This document shows, one piece after another, positions 49,321 to 58,664 of a stretch of DNA of 64,000 nt; the first letter of the stretch is position 1, and each line of letters starts with the position of its first letter. The notes beneath the pieces were generated by a model. The model ran no database searches. It had not been told where the DNA came from and saw only the letters and a list, made by a program, of their open reading frames with translations. The position numbers and the translations under genes were made by a program. The DNA is taken from assembly GCA_030427405.1 (NCBI GenBank), contig JAUHXK010000007.1, positions 186,001-250,000 on the forward strand, in the 5' to 3' direction. Source of the stretch: Alphaproteobacteria bacterium. Lineage in GTDB: Bacteria; Pseudomonadota; Alphaproteobacteria; Rhodobacterales; Rhodobacteraceae.

Positions 49321-49344
49321 CTTCATCTTTTCAAAAATACTCCC
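49321..49344 (-). repeat. Dispersed intergenic motif, copy B (TATTTTTGAAAAGATGAAG on - strand)
   Basis: CTTCATCTTTTCAAAAATACTCCC; reverse complement resembles motifs at 5521-5540 and 53031-53049. Confidence 0.5.
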
Positions 49345-49385
49345 GCCGGAGGCTCCGCCGCTTCCATCCGCGAAAGGTCCGCACA

Positions 49386-52300
49386 ATGAGCACCCGCCTC
49401 GCCAAACAAGGCCGCCTGATCGACCGGACGAAACAGGTCACCTTTACCTTCAATGGCACCTCGATGCAGGGATACCAGGGCGATACGCTGGCCTCTGCGC
49501 TGCTTGCCAATGACCAGATGATGATGGGCAGGTCCTTCAAATATCACCGGCCCCGTGGCGTTGTTGCCAGCGGTGCAGAAGAGCCCAACGCGCTGGTCGG
49601 ATTGGGGCAGGGCAACCGGTTCGAACCGAACCAGCGTGCCACAACGACCGAACTGTTCAATGGCCTGACCTCGGTGTCGCAGAACCACTGGCCGAACCTG
49701 GAATTCGACATCGGCGCCGTGAACACGGCCCTGGCGCGGTTCCTGCCGGCCGGGTTCTACTATAAGACCTTCATTCACCCCAAACCGTTCTGGAAACATG
49801 TCTACGAACCGTTCATCCGCCAGTCCGCCGGTCTGGGGAAAGCCCCGGACAAAGACAGCCGCGATGCCGACACTTACGAGCATTTCTACCACTTCACCGA
49901 TGTTCTCGTGATCGGGGGCGGTGTTGCCGGTCTGCAGGCGGCCAAAGCGGCGGCTCAATCTGGTGCCAAGGTCATGCTGATCGAGCAGACCGCGCATTGG
50001 GGCGGTCGCGCTCCGGTTGATGGTGGAACCATCGATGGCGCTCCTGTGGATAAGTTCGTGGAACAATTGGTTTCCGAACTCGAAACAATGGGCAACGTCA
50101 CCCTGCGCAACCGCTGCATGGGGGCAGGGGTCTATGACCACGGTTACGTGCTGGGATACGAGCGTCTGACCGACCACACGCCGGGCGTGCAAGGCCCCCG
50201 TCACCGCCTGTGGCGCATCCGTGCCAAACAGGTCGTGACAGCCACCGGCGCGATTGAGCGTCCGCTGTCGTTCGCGGGCAATGATGTTCCGGGCGTCATG
50301 CTGGCCTCGGCCATGCGGGATTATGTGGTGAACTGGGGCGTGACCCCGGGTGAGCGCGTGATCGTTGCAACCAACAACGACGATGCCTATCGCACAGCGA
50401 TTACCCTCAAACAGGCCGGTGTGGACGTTCTGCGCGTGGTCGATGCGCGCGACAGCGCCGGACCTCTGGCGGAAGAGGCGCGTCAGCTGGGCATCCGTGT
50501 CGATCCGGGCAAAGCCATTGCCAAAGTCAAAGGCGGCAAGCGCGTCAAGAAAGTTGCGCTGTGCAACCAGGAAGGCATCGGTGGTGCGCGGGAAGAGGTT
50601 GAATGCGATGCGGTTGCCATGTCGGGCGGCTGGTCTCCGGTCGTTCACATGTGGTCGCATTGCGGCGGCAAGCTGATCTGGGATGAGGCGAACGCCCATT
50701 TCCGTCCCGACCCCGAGCGTCCTCCGCTGGGGGCAAACGGCGAGGGCTTCGTAATCGCCGCGGGTTCGTCCAACGGTCCGCTGGCTCTGGGCGAGGTTTT
50801 GGCGGATGCCGATGCCGCTGGGAAAGCGGCGGCCAAGGCGGCCGGTTGCAAAGCGAAACGTACCAAGGCGCCATTGGGCGAAACCACGGCCGAGGCTCCG
50901 ATGGCAGCCGTCTGGTTGATGCCTGCCAATGCAGACATCCAATTGCGCATGAAGTCGTGGTTGGACTTCCAGAACGACGTTAAGGTCTCGGACGTTCAGC
51001 TGGCAGCGCGCGAAGGCTATGAAAGCGTCGAACACACCAAGCGTTACACCACGCTCGGCATGGCGACCGATCAGGGTAAGTTGAGCAACATCAACGGTTT
51101 GGCGATCCTTGCTGATGCGCTGGATAAGGACATCCCGAAGGTCGGCACCACCACGTTCCGCCCGCCATACACGCCGATCTCGCTGGCGTCGATCGGTGGT
51201 GAAGCGCGCGGCGAGGTGTTCCAGCCAATCCGTCAAACTCCGATGCACAATTGGCATGACCAAAACGGCGCAGACTGGGAGCCGGTCGGCCATTGGCGCC
51301 GGACCTATGCCTATGTGCGTCCGGGTGAATCCGTGCATGACGCGGTCAATCGCGAGGTGAAGAACACCCGCGAAAACCTCGGCCTGCTGGATGCCTCGAC
51401 ACTGGGGAAACTGATCGTCAAAGGCCCCGATGCGGGCAAGTTCCTGGACATGATGTACACCAACATGATGTCCACGCTGAAGGTCGGCAAATGCCGCTAT
51501 GGCCTGATGTGTTCGGAAAACGGCTTTCTGATCGACGACGGAGTTGTCGCTCGTATCGACGAGGACACATGGCTGTGCCACACCACCACCGGCGGGGCCG
51601 AGCGTATCCATGGTCATATGGAAGAATGGCTGCAGACCGAATGGTGGGACTGGAAAGTCTACGTCGCCAACGTGACCGAGCAATACGCCCAGGTCGCCGT
51701 AGTGGGCCCCAACGCCCGGAAGGTGCTGGAAAAGCTTGGCGGTGGCATGGATCTGTCGAAAGAGGCGCTGCCGTTCATGGAATGGCGCGACGGCCAGATC
51801 GGCGACTTTGATTGCCGAGTCTACCGCATCTCGTTCTCGGGCGAGCTGTCCTATGAGATCGCGGTTCCGGCAAGCCAGGGTCAGGCGTTCTGGGACGCGC
51901 TGATGGAGGCAGGCAGAGAGTTCGGCGTGATGCCTTACGGCACTGAATGCCTGCACATTTTGCGGGCCGAAAAGGGCTTTATCATGATCGGCGACGAGAC
52001 CGACGGCACCGTGATCCCGCAGGATCTGGGGCTGCACTGGGCGCTGTCCAAAAAGAAAGAGGACTACCTCGGAAAACGCGCCCATTTGCGCAGCCATATG
52101 GCCGATCCCGAGCGTTGGAAACTGGTCGGTCTTGAGACTGTGGATGGATCGGTCCTGCCGGACGGTGCTTATGCGGTGGGCGAGGGCATCAACGCCAACG
52201 GTCAGCGCAATATGATCGGGCGTGTGACCTCGACCTATTACTCGGCCAATCTTGGCAAGGGCATCGCCATGGGGCTGATCAAGCACGGCCCCGATCGGAT

Positions 52301-52403
52301 GGGCGAGATCGTCGAGTTTCCGGGCACGGACGGCAAAACCTATAAAGCCAAGATCGTCGATCCGATCTTCTACGACAAGGACGGGGAGAAGCAGAATGTC
52401 TGA
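49386..52403 (+). CDS. soxA: Sarcosine oxidase subunit alpha
   Basis: 1005 aa; N-terminal 2Fe-2S-like domain, 'VLVIGGGVAGLQAAKAAAQSGAKVMLIEQ', C-terminal GcvT-like domain. Confidence 0.97.
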   Translation: MSTRLAKQGRLIDRTKQVTFTFNGTSMQGYQGDTLASALLANDQMMMGRSFKYHRPRGVVASGAEEPNALVGLGQGNRFEPNQRATTTELFNGLTSVSQNHWPNLEFDIGAVNTALARFLPAGFYYKTFIHPKPFWKHVYEPFIRQSAGLGKAPDKDSRDADTYEHFYHFTDVLVIGGGVAGLQAAKAAAQSGAKVMLIEQTAHWGGRAPVDGGTIDGAPVDKFVEQLVSELETMGNVTLRNRCMGAGVYDHGYVLGYERLTDHTPGVQGPRHRLWRIRAKQVVTATGAIERPLSFAGNDVPGVMLASAMRDYVVNWGVTPGERVIVATNNDDAYRTAITLKQAGVDVLRVVDARDSAGPLAEEARQLGIRVDPGKAIAKVKGGKRVKKVALCNQEGIGGAREEVECDAVAMSGGWSPVVHMWSHCGGKLIWDEANAHFRPDPERPPLGANGEGFVIAAGSSNGPLALGEVLADADAAGKAAAKAAGCKAKRTKAPLGETTAEAPMAAVWLMPANADIQLRMKSWLDFQNDVKVSDVQLAAREGYESVEHTKRYTTLGMATDQGKLSNINGLAILADALDKDIPKVGTTTFRPPYTPISLASIGGEARGEVFQPIRQTPMHNWHDQNGADWEPVGHWRRTYAYVRPGESVHDAVNREVKNTRENLGLLDASTLGKLIVKGPDAGKFLDMMYTNMMSTLKVGKCRYGLMCSENGFLIDDGVVARIDEDTWLCHTTTGGAERIHGHMEEWLQTEWWDWKVYVANVTEQYAQVAVVGPNARKVLEKLGGGMDLSKEALPFMEWRDGQIGDFDCRVYRISFSGELSYEIAVPASQGQAFWDALMEAGREFGVMPYGTECLHILRAEKGFIMIGDETDGTVIPQDLGLHWALSKKKEDYLGKRAHLRSHMADPERWKLVGLETVDGSVLPDGAYAVGEGINANGQRNMIGRVTSTYYSANLGKGIAMGLIKHGPDRMGEIVEFPGTDGKTYKAKIVDPIFYDKDGEKQNV

Positions 52404-52962
52404 ACCCATCAGCGCACTGAATCACGCCAGCTATGACGGAATTGCCCGTATCGAGGAGTGCGGGTTGCAGGGCATGATCACCCTGCGCGGCGATCTGTCG
52501 GACAAGGTGTTGGCCAAGGCCGTCAAGGATGCCACCGGGCAGGCTGTACCTGGTCAACGTGCGGCGTTCGTTGATGGTGACACCGGTGTTTGCTGGATGT
52601 CGACGGACGAGTTGCTGGTGTTGGTGCCATATGCCGAGGTCGAGGCAAAACTGGCGGCGATGACCAACGCGCTGGGCGGTACGCATGCACTGGCCGTCAA
52701 CGTCTCGGACGCGCGTGCGGTATTCCGCATTTCGGGTGCACATGCGCGCGAGGTGTTGGGCAAGCTGGCCCCGGTCGATCTGTCGGCCGAGGCGTTCCAG
52801 CCTGGCCAAATCCGCCGTTCGCGTCTGGCGCAGGTGGCGGGTGCCTTCTGGTTGGATGACGAACAGACCTTGCGCGTGGTGTGTTTTCGGTCGGCTGCGG
52901 ATTACGTATTCAAATTGTTGAAAATCGCCGCGCAACCGGGCAGTGAGGTTGGGGTATACTGA
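52396..52962 (+). CDS. soxG: Sarcosine oxidase subunit gamma
   Basis: Small GcvT-like protein overlapping soxA stop, 'LAPVDLSAEAFQPGQIRRSRLAQVAGAFW'. Confidence 0.93.
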   Translation: MSEPISALNHASYDGIARIEECGLQGMITLRGDLSDKVLAKAVKDATGQAVPGQRAAFVDGDTGVCWMSTDELLVLVPYAEVEAKLAAMTNALGGTHALAVNVSDARAVFRISGAHAREVLGKLAPVDLSAEAFQPGQIRRSRLAQVAGAFWLDDEQTLRVVCFRSAADYVFKLLKIAAQPGSEVGVY

Positions 52963-53030
52963 TCCAGGGCGCAAGCGCCGGGCTGGGGCAAGGGGGCTTT
53001 GCCCCTCGGCCTGCGGCCTCACCCCCAGGA

Positions 53031-53049
53031 TATTTCTGGCCAGATGAAG
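53031..53049 (+). repeat. Dispersed intergenic motif, copy C (TATTTCTGGCCAGATGAAG)
   Basis: Downstream of soxG with associated GC hairpins (GGGGCAAGGGGGCTTTGCCCC). Confidence 0.5.
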
Positions 53050-53071
53050 AGCGGATCGGTGGCGCGTGAGG

Positions 53072-53839
53072 TCACGGGTTTGCGTTGAAAAGCACCGTTG
53101 GAAACTGGGTCAGGCCGCGATCTCCGGTCAGGGCGGATTTGCCTGTTTCGCCGGTCACCGGGTCGTGGCAGTTTGGGTAAAAGGCAAGGGCATCGGACAG
53201 GTCGGCCATGGCCGCGGCCCTGGTTTCTGCGGCGAGGTAGGGCGCGTGGGTCGACAGGAGCAAGGCGGGGTACGTTTCCTGCAACCATGGAACCAGTGAG
53301 GGCAGAACCGAGTATTCGGCCCCTTCGATATCCATTTTGACCAGCGACACCTGCGACAGGTCGATGGCATTTGCGAAGGCGGTCCATCCGATCGTCAGTG
53401 CATCGGTGCCATGGGAACCGTCATGCAGGAGCGAAGAGGTGGAATCGCCTGCTTCGCCATGTGCGGACGCCATGCGCGCGACGCCGAAGCCATCCGAAAG
53501 GGCGACACCGAAGGCGGACACATTGCGGATGCCGTTCAGTTCAAGGTTCCATACGAGGTGGCGATAGGCGACCGGGTCGGGTTCGAAGCACCAGACGTGG
53601 CGCGCGCGGCGCGCGGCGTAGAGAACGGTGGGACCGATCCAGGCGCCGATATCCAGGTAGTCCTTGTCCGCAGAGAGATGGGCGTCGAGGGTCGCGAATG
53701 TTTCCGGTTCCCAGTTGCCTGCCGATACTTTGCGCCAGAACTTGGAATGATAAGGGTCCAGCCGGAACGGTTGCCCGTTGAGGTTGCCTGAATAATAGCC
53801 GCGGGCGCGGTAGAACATCTTGCGCGCCTGTGTCAGCAT
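53072..53839 (-). CDS. FkbM-family methyltransferase
   Basis: 'DYLDIGAWIGPTVLYAARRARHVWCFEPDPVAYRHLVWNLELNGIRNVSAFGVALSD', 'LVKMDIEGAEYSVLPSL'. Confidence 0.92.
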   Translation of the reverse strand: MLTQARKMFYRARGYYSGNLNGQPFRLDPYHSKFWRKVSAGNWEPETFATLDAHLSADKDYLDIGAWIGPTVLYAARRARHVWCFEPDPVAYRHLVWNLELNGIRNVSAFGVALSDGFGVARMASAHGEAGDSTSSLLHDGSHGTDALTIGWTAFANAIDLSQVSLVKMDIEGAEYSVLPSLVPWLQETYPALLLSTHAPYLAAETRAAAMADLSDALAFYPNCHDPVTGETGKSALTGDRGLTQFPTVLFNANP

Positions 53840-53939
53840 CGCGGACCTCCGGGTTTTATTGTCTCGGCCCTTGACCTGCGGCGGTTGCCAAAGCATTTAA
53901 CCCTTGGGAACCGCAACTTTTATTTTACAGGGGGCCGAC

Positions 53940-54539
53940 ATGGCTTTTGAACTTCCTGATCTTCCTTATGCACATGATGCGCTGGCAGCCAAGGGCATGT
54001 CCGCGGAAACGCTGGAATATCACCACGACCTGCACCACAAAGCCTATGTCGACAACGGCAACAAGCTGATTGCCGGCACCGAGTGGGACGGCAAGTCGCT
54101 GGAAGAGATCATCGTAGGAACCTACGACGCAAACGCCGTTGCGCAGAACGGTATCTTCAACAACATCAGCCAGCTGTGGAACCACAACCAGTTCTGGGAG
54201 ATGATGGGCCCCGGTGGCAACGCTATGCCTGGTGAGTTGGAAAAAGCGCTGACCGAGAGCTTTGGCTCGGTTGACGAGTTCAAATCGCAGTTCAGCGCCG
54301 CCGGTGCCGGTCAGTTCGGCTCGGGCTGGGCATGGCTGGTCAAAAACGCGGACGGCTCGCTGGCCGTGACCAAGACCGAAAACGGCGTGAACCCGCTGTG
54401 CTTTGGTCAGACCGCTCTGCTGGGTTGCGACGTGTGGGAGCATTCCTACTACATCGACTTCCGCAACAAGCGTCCGGCTTACCTGTCGAACTTCCTCGAC
54501 AACCTGGTGAACTGGGAAAACGTCGCATCGCGCATGTGA
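53940..54539 (+). CDS. sodB: Fe/Mn superoxide dismutase
   Basis: 'MAFELPDLPYAHDALAAKGMSAETLEYHHDLHHKAYVDNGN', 'DVWEHSYYIDFRNKRPAYLSNFL'. Confidence 0.97.
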   Translation: MAFELPDLPYAHDALAAKGMSAETLEYHHDLHHKAYVDNGNKLIAGTEWDGKSLEEIIVGTYDANAVAQNGIFNNISQLWNHNQFWEMMGPGGNAMPGELEKALTESFGSVDEFKSQFSAAGAGQFGSGWAWLVKNADGSLAVTKTENGVNPLCFGQTALLGCDVWEHSYYIDFRNKRPAYLSNFLDNLVNWENVASRM

Positions 54540-54567
54540 TAATACGCCCATCAATCGGGCGTACGGG

Positions 54568-54600
54568 ACCTGCTGGCCGACAGGCTGGCAGGTCTTATTT
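54568..54600 (+). terminator. Rho-independent terminator downstream of sodB
   Basis: ACCTGCTGGCC-GACA-GGCTGGCAGGT stem followed by CTTATTT. Confidence 0.75.
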
Positions 54601-54631
54601 GTTTGGGCGGCAGGGCAAGCGGATTGCCGGG

Positions 54632-55198
54632 TCAGCCTATGGCAGGCGTCAGGCTGGATCGCAGGGCGGCCATCGCGGCCTCGGCATCGTCGACCCAGGT
54701 TACAAAATCGCCCAGCGACCTGTCCGCGAAGCCCTGCGTGATCACCTGATCCAGCAGGTCCCTGAGCGGGGTCCAGTATCCGCCGACATTGACGACAACA
54801 ATCGGCTTGTCATGCAGCCCCAGTTGCCGCCATGTCAAAGCTTCGAACAGCTCATCCAAAGAGCCGGGCCCGCCGGGCAGGACAACCACCGCGTCGGCGT
54901 TCATGATCATGACCTTCTTGCGCTCGTGCATGGTTTCGGTGATCACGAAACTGGTCAGGTCCGTCTTGCCGACCTCGCGGCGTACAAGGTGCACCGGAAT
55001 CACGCCAAAGGTTTCCCCGCCACGGGCCTGGGCTGCGCGCGCGACCTCGCCCATCAGGCCGACATCGCCAGCGCCGTAAACCAGCCGCCAGCCCGCATCG
55101 GCCAACAGGTGCCCGAATTGGCGGGCCGTGTCGGAATAGGCCTTGTTTTTGCCATTCCGTGACCCGCAATACACACAGATGGACTTCTGGGACGACAT
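54632..55198 (-). CDS. LOG-family protein (TIGR00730 type)
   Basis: 'VYGAGDVGLMGEVARAA', 'VVLPGGPGSLDELFEALTWRQLG'. Confidence 0.93.
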   Translation of the reverse strand: MSSQKSICVYCGSRNGKNKAYSDTARQFGHLLADAGWRLVYGAGDVGLMGEVARAAQARGGETFGVIPVHLVRREVGKTDLTSFVITETMHERKKVMIMNADAVVVLPGGPGSLDELFEALTWRQLGLHDKPIVVVNVGGYWTPLRDLLDQVITQGFADRSLGDFVTWVDDAEAAMAALRSSLTPAIG

Positions 55199-55321
55199 TG
55201 GGCCTCTCCGGGGTTGTGTCAGATGTTTTGACCCGTGATAGCGGGATTGATAGATTGGCTCAACTGTCCGCTGGAATGCTTGGAAGTCAAAGCATTTGCG
55301 AGGCGGAGTGAAAGGAAAAGA

Positions 55322-56692
55322 ATGAACGCCAAGTCGGGAAACGGAAGGTCCGGGACTTTCATCTGGGGGGTGATTGCCGGTGTTGTTGCGCTGTTCGGGG
55401 CCGGGTGGCTTTATCTGAGTGGAAATTCAGGTGGTGATCCAGAGCCTGTCGCGGATGTGCAGGAGCAAACCGAACAGACGCCTGAAGTAGAAGCGCAGGC
55501 GACAGCAGGGAACCAGCAGGTCGCGGCCGAGGATGCGGAAGAGGATGCCGCGAAAGCGGTAGAGGCGGCGCCCAAGACAGGTGACGCCGAGGCGGTCCAG
55601 ACAGGCACGGCGCCCGAGGATACGGCCCAGGCGGATGCGCCTGTTGAGCCCGCGGATGCGACCAACGAATCCGTTGATGCGCAGGGGACGGCTACTGTAG
55701 CGCCGCCGGTTCTTGACCAGATTTTTGTCGAAAAGGACGGCAACGCATTGCTGTCGGGCAAGGCCGAGCCGGGCAGCCAGATCAGGGTGTTGCTGGACGG
55801 CGAGCCGGTACACAGTTTTGAGGTCGATGACAGCGGGCAGTTCGCCGAATTTGTGACGATCCCGTTCAGCGAGACTGCGCGCGGATTGGTTCTGGAAAAC
55901 TCTGATGGTGAACAGAGCGCGTCATCGGATGACTACCTGATCGCCGCGCTGCCCAAACCGGCAGTGGAAGAGGCGGCGGATCAGGTGGCCAGTGCCGCGC
56001 CCGCCGCAACCGAAAGCGACACAAGTGGCGAAAGCAGCACCGCCCAGGGCAGCGCAGACACACCCGAAGGCGATGCAGAGCAGCAGGTGGCCGATACCGG
56101 GTCGGGTGATGCGACCGCGAACGGCGACGAGGATCAGCAGATCGCGGTGTTGCGTTCGGGAGAAGAAGGCGTTGAGCTGGTGCAAGCTCCGGCAGGGCAA
56201 AGCGCCGCCGCAGATCAGGTTGCGCTGGATACGATCGGGTATTCGGATGCCGGCGAGGTCCAGTTGACGGGCCGTGTCAAAGATGGCGCGACCGTCAGGC
56301 TTTACCTGGACAACCGTTTGGTCGGCGAGGTCTCTCCCGAGAATGGTGGGAACTGGCGCGGAGAAGTCGAAGGTGTCGCGCCGGGCGTCTATACCCTGCG
56401 CGTCGACGAGGTGGATACCGACGGCACGGTTGTCAGCCGCCTTGAAACGCCGTTCAAGCGCGAACCGGTGGAATTGCTGCAGGCGGCCGAGGCCGACAGC
56501 GATGCACAAGGCGCAGAAACGACCGCGCCGATCCGGTCCGTGACCGTTCAGAAGGGTGATACTTTGTGGGCCATTTCGCGGGATCGGTTTGGCGATGGCG
56601 TGCTGTATGTAAAGCTGTTCGAAGCCAACCGTGGCCTGATCCGCAATCCGGACCTGATCTATCCCGGACAGGTGTTTACCATCCCTGAATAA
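55322..56692 (+). CDS. LysM-domain protein with acidic linker and bacterial Ig-like segments
   Basis: N-terminal TM, Ala/Glu-rich linker, 'VLDQIFVEKDGNALLSGKAEPGSQIRVLLDG', C-terminal LysM 'VTVQKGDTLWAISRDRFGDGVLYVKLFEANRGLIRNPDLIYPGQVFTIP'. Confidence 0.9.
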   Translation: MNAKSGNGRSGTFIWGVIAGVVALFGAGWLYLSGNSGGDPEPVADVQEQTEQTPEVEAQATAGNQQVAAEDAEEDAAKAVEAAPKTGDAEAVQTGTAPEDTAQADAPVEPADATNESVDAQGTATVAPPVLDQIFVEKDGNALLSGKAEPGSQIRVLLDGEPVHSFEVDDSGQFAEFVTIPFSETARGLVLENSDGEQSASSDDYLIAALPKPAVEEAADQVASAAPAATESDTSGESSTAQGSADTPEGDAEQQVADTGSGDATANGDEDQQIAVLRSGEEGVELVQAPAGQSAAADQVALDTIGYSDAGEVQLTGRVKDGATVRLYLDNRLVGEVSPENGGNWRGEVEGVAPGVYTLRVDEVDTDGTVVSRLETPFKREPVELLQAAEADSDAQGAETTAPIRSVTVQKGDTLWAISRDRFGDGVLYVKLFEANRGLIRNPDLIYPGQVFTIPE

Positions 56693-56779
56693 ACTGCCCG
56701 CGCCCCTTTCCCGCGGGACGAGGGGCGCGCGCGCGATACCGGGTCAAAACCGCGACACATAAGGAGACCGTCAGAGCAG

Positions 56780-58585
56780 ATGAGTTCCGAGGAAGTGACC
56801 GCAACCGACGAACGGCGGTCGGGCTGGCTGACCATACGCAAGGTTTCCCCGTATCTTTGGCCGGATGACGAACCGTGGGTCAAACGCCGCGTCATGCTGG
56901 CGATGACCATGCTTGTGCTGGCCAAGCTGATCGCCGTTTACACGCCCATTTTGTACAAAGGCGCGGTGGACACGCTGGCCGGGGAAGGCGTGCCGCCGCT
57001 GGCGCTTGGCGCAGTCGGGCTAACTGTCGCCTATGGCATGGCGCGGCTGATGACCGTGGGGTTGCAGCAATTGCGCGACGCGTTATTCGCCCCTGTCGGA
57101 CAGCGGGCCTTGCGGGCGCTTGCGTTGGAGACGTTCCAGCATATTCACCGGTTGTCGATGCGTTATCACATCACCCGCCGCACCGGAGGCCTGAGCCGCA
57201 TCATCGAACGCGGCGTGAAAGGCGTGGCTTTCCTGTTGCGCTTCCTGCTGTTTTCTATTGCCCCGCTTATTCTTGAACTGGTGCTGGTGGCCGTCATCCT
57301 GATGTGGCTGTTCGACATCTGGTATCTGGTCATCGTCGCGGTGACCATCGTGCTGTATATCTGGTTCACCTTCGCGGTGACAGAATGGCGGGTCAAGCTG
57401 CGCCGCGAGATGAACGACCAGGATAACGAAGCCAACCAACGCGCGATCGACAGCCTTTTGAACTTTGAAACCGTCAAGTATTTCAATGCCGAAGAGCGTG
57501 AAGCGCGTCGTTATGACGTGTCGATGAAAGCCTATGCGCAGGCCGCCCTGAAGACGAGCTATTCGCTGGCTTTCCTGAATTTCGGTCAGTCGTTTCTGAT
57601 CACGGGGGGGCTGATTGGCGTCATGGTCCTTGCGGCGTTTGGCGTGCAACAGGGCACCCTGACCGTTGGCGATTTCGTGATGGTCAATGCCTACATGATC
57701 CAGATAACCGTTCCGCTGAACTTTCTCGGAACGGTCTACCGGGAAATCAGGCAGTCGCTGGTGGACATGGGGCAGATGTTCCAGCTGCTCGAACAGCCAT
57801 CCGAGGTGAACGACAAGGCCGGTGCGCACGACCTGCGCGTTCAGGGCGGGGATGTGACACTGGACAATGTACGCTTTGGCTATGACCCGGACCGCGAAAT
57901 CCTCAAGGGGATAACCTTGCATGTCCCCGCCGGGCAGACTGTCGCCATCGTCGGGGCCACAGGTTCAGGGAAATCCACCATCGGGCGCCTGTTGTTCCGG
58001 TTTTACGATGTCACCAGCGGCGCGTTGAAGATTGACGATCAGGACGTTCGGGACGTCACGCAGACCAGCCTGCACGCGGCCATAGGCGTTGTGCCGCAGG
58101 ACACGGTCCTGTTCAACGACACGATCCGGTATAACATCGCTTATGGGCGCGAAGGCGCCACCCAAAGCGATGTCGAGGCGGCAGCCAAGGCGGCGCAGAT
58201 ACATGACTTTATCGTTGCCTTGCCCGAAGGGTATGACACCCGTGTCGGGGAACGCGGGCTGAAACTGTCCGGTGGCGAGAAGCAGCGCGTCGGGATTGCC
58301 CGGACCTTGCTGAAGAACCCGCCAATACTGTTGCTGGACGAGGCGACCTCGGCCCTCGATACCGAAACCGAACGCGACATCAAGGACGCCCTTGCCCGCG
58401 CCGGGGAAGGGCGCACGGTGATCACCATCGCGCACCGTCTCAGCACGATTGCCGAAGCCGACAAGATCGTGGTGCTGGAAAGCGGCGAGATCATCGAGCA
58501 GGGCACCCATGACGACCTGCTGGTGCGCGAAGGGCGTTACGCCCAGCTCTGGAACCGCCAGCAGTCAGACAGCGACGCGGCCTGA
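56780..58585 (+). CDS. ABC exporter, Atm1/HMT-type (ABCB7-like)
   Basis: 'FNAEEREARRYD', Walker A 'GATGSGKSTIGRLLFRF', signature 'LSGGEKQRVGIARTLLKNPPILLLDEATSALDTETE'. Confidence 0.95.
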   Translation: MSSEEVTATDERRSGWLTIRKVSPYLWPDDEPWVKRRVMLAMTMLVLAKLIAVYTPILYKGAVDTLAGEGVPPLALGAVGLTVAYGMARLMTVGLQQLRDALFAPVGQRALRALALETFQHIHRLSMRYHITRRTGGLSRIIERGVKGVAFLLRFLLFSIAPLILELVLVAVILMWLFDIWYLVIVAVTIVLYIWFTFAVTEWRVKLRREMNDQDNEANQRAIDSLLNFETVKYFNAEEREARRYDVSMKAYAQAALKTSYSLAFLNFGQSFLITGGLIGVMVLAAFGVQQGTLTVGDFVMVNAYMIQITVPLNFLGTVYREIRQSLVDMGQMFQLLEQPSEVNDKAGAHDLRVQGGDVTLDNVRFGYDPDREILKGITLHVPAGQTVAIVGATGSGKSTIGRLLFRFYDVTSGALKIDDQDVRDVTQTSLHAAIGVVPQDTVLFNDTIRYNIAYGREGATQSDVEAAAKAAQIHDFIVALPEGYDTRVGERGLKLSGGEKQRVGIARTLLKNPPILLLDEATSALDTETERDIKDALARAGEGRTVITIAHRLSTIAEADKIVVLESGEIIEQGTHDDLLVREGRYAQLWNRQQSDSDAA

Positions 58586-58664
58586 CGCGGGCGTGCTGCG
58601 CCAACGGGCCGGTCACCGGGGGCGGTGTTTCACCGCTTGGTTGCGCCGGGTGCGCGCGCCGGTT

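Noticed and set aside
49323-52409. 1028-aa open frame on the - strand
   Set aside because: Exactly antisense to soxA, whose FAD-binding and GcvT-like motifs are clear; the shadow ORF reflects high-GC codon bias and its translation shows no recognisable motifs.
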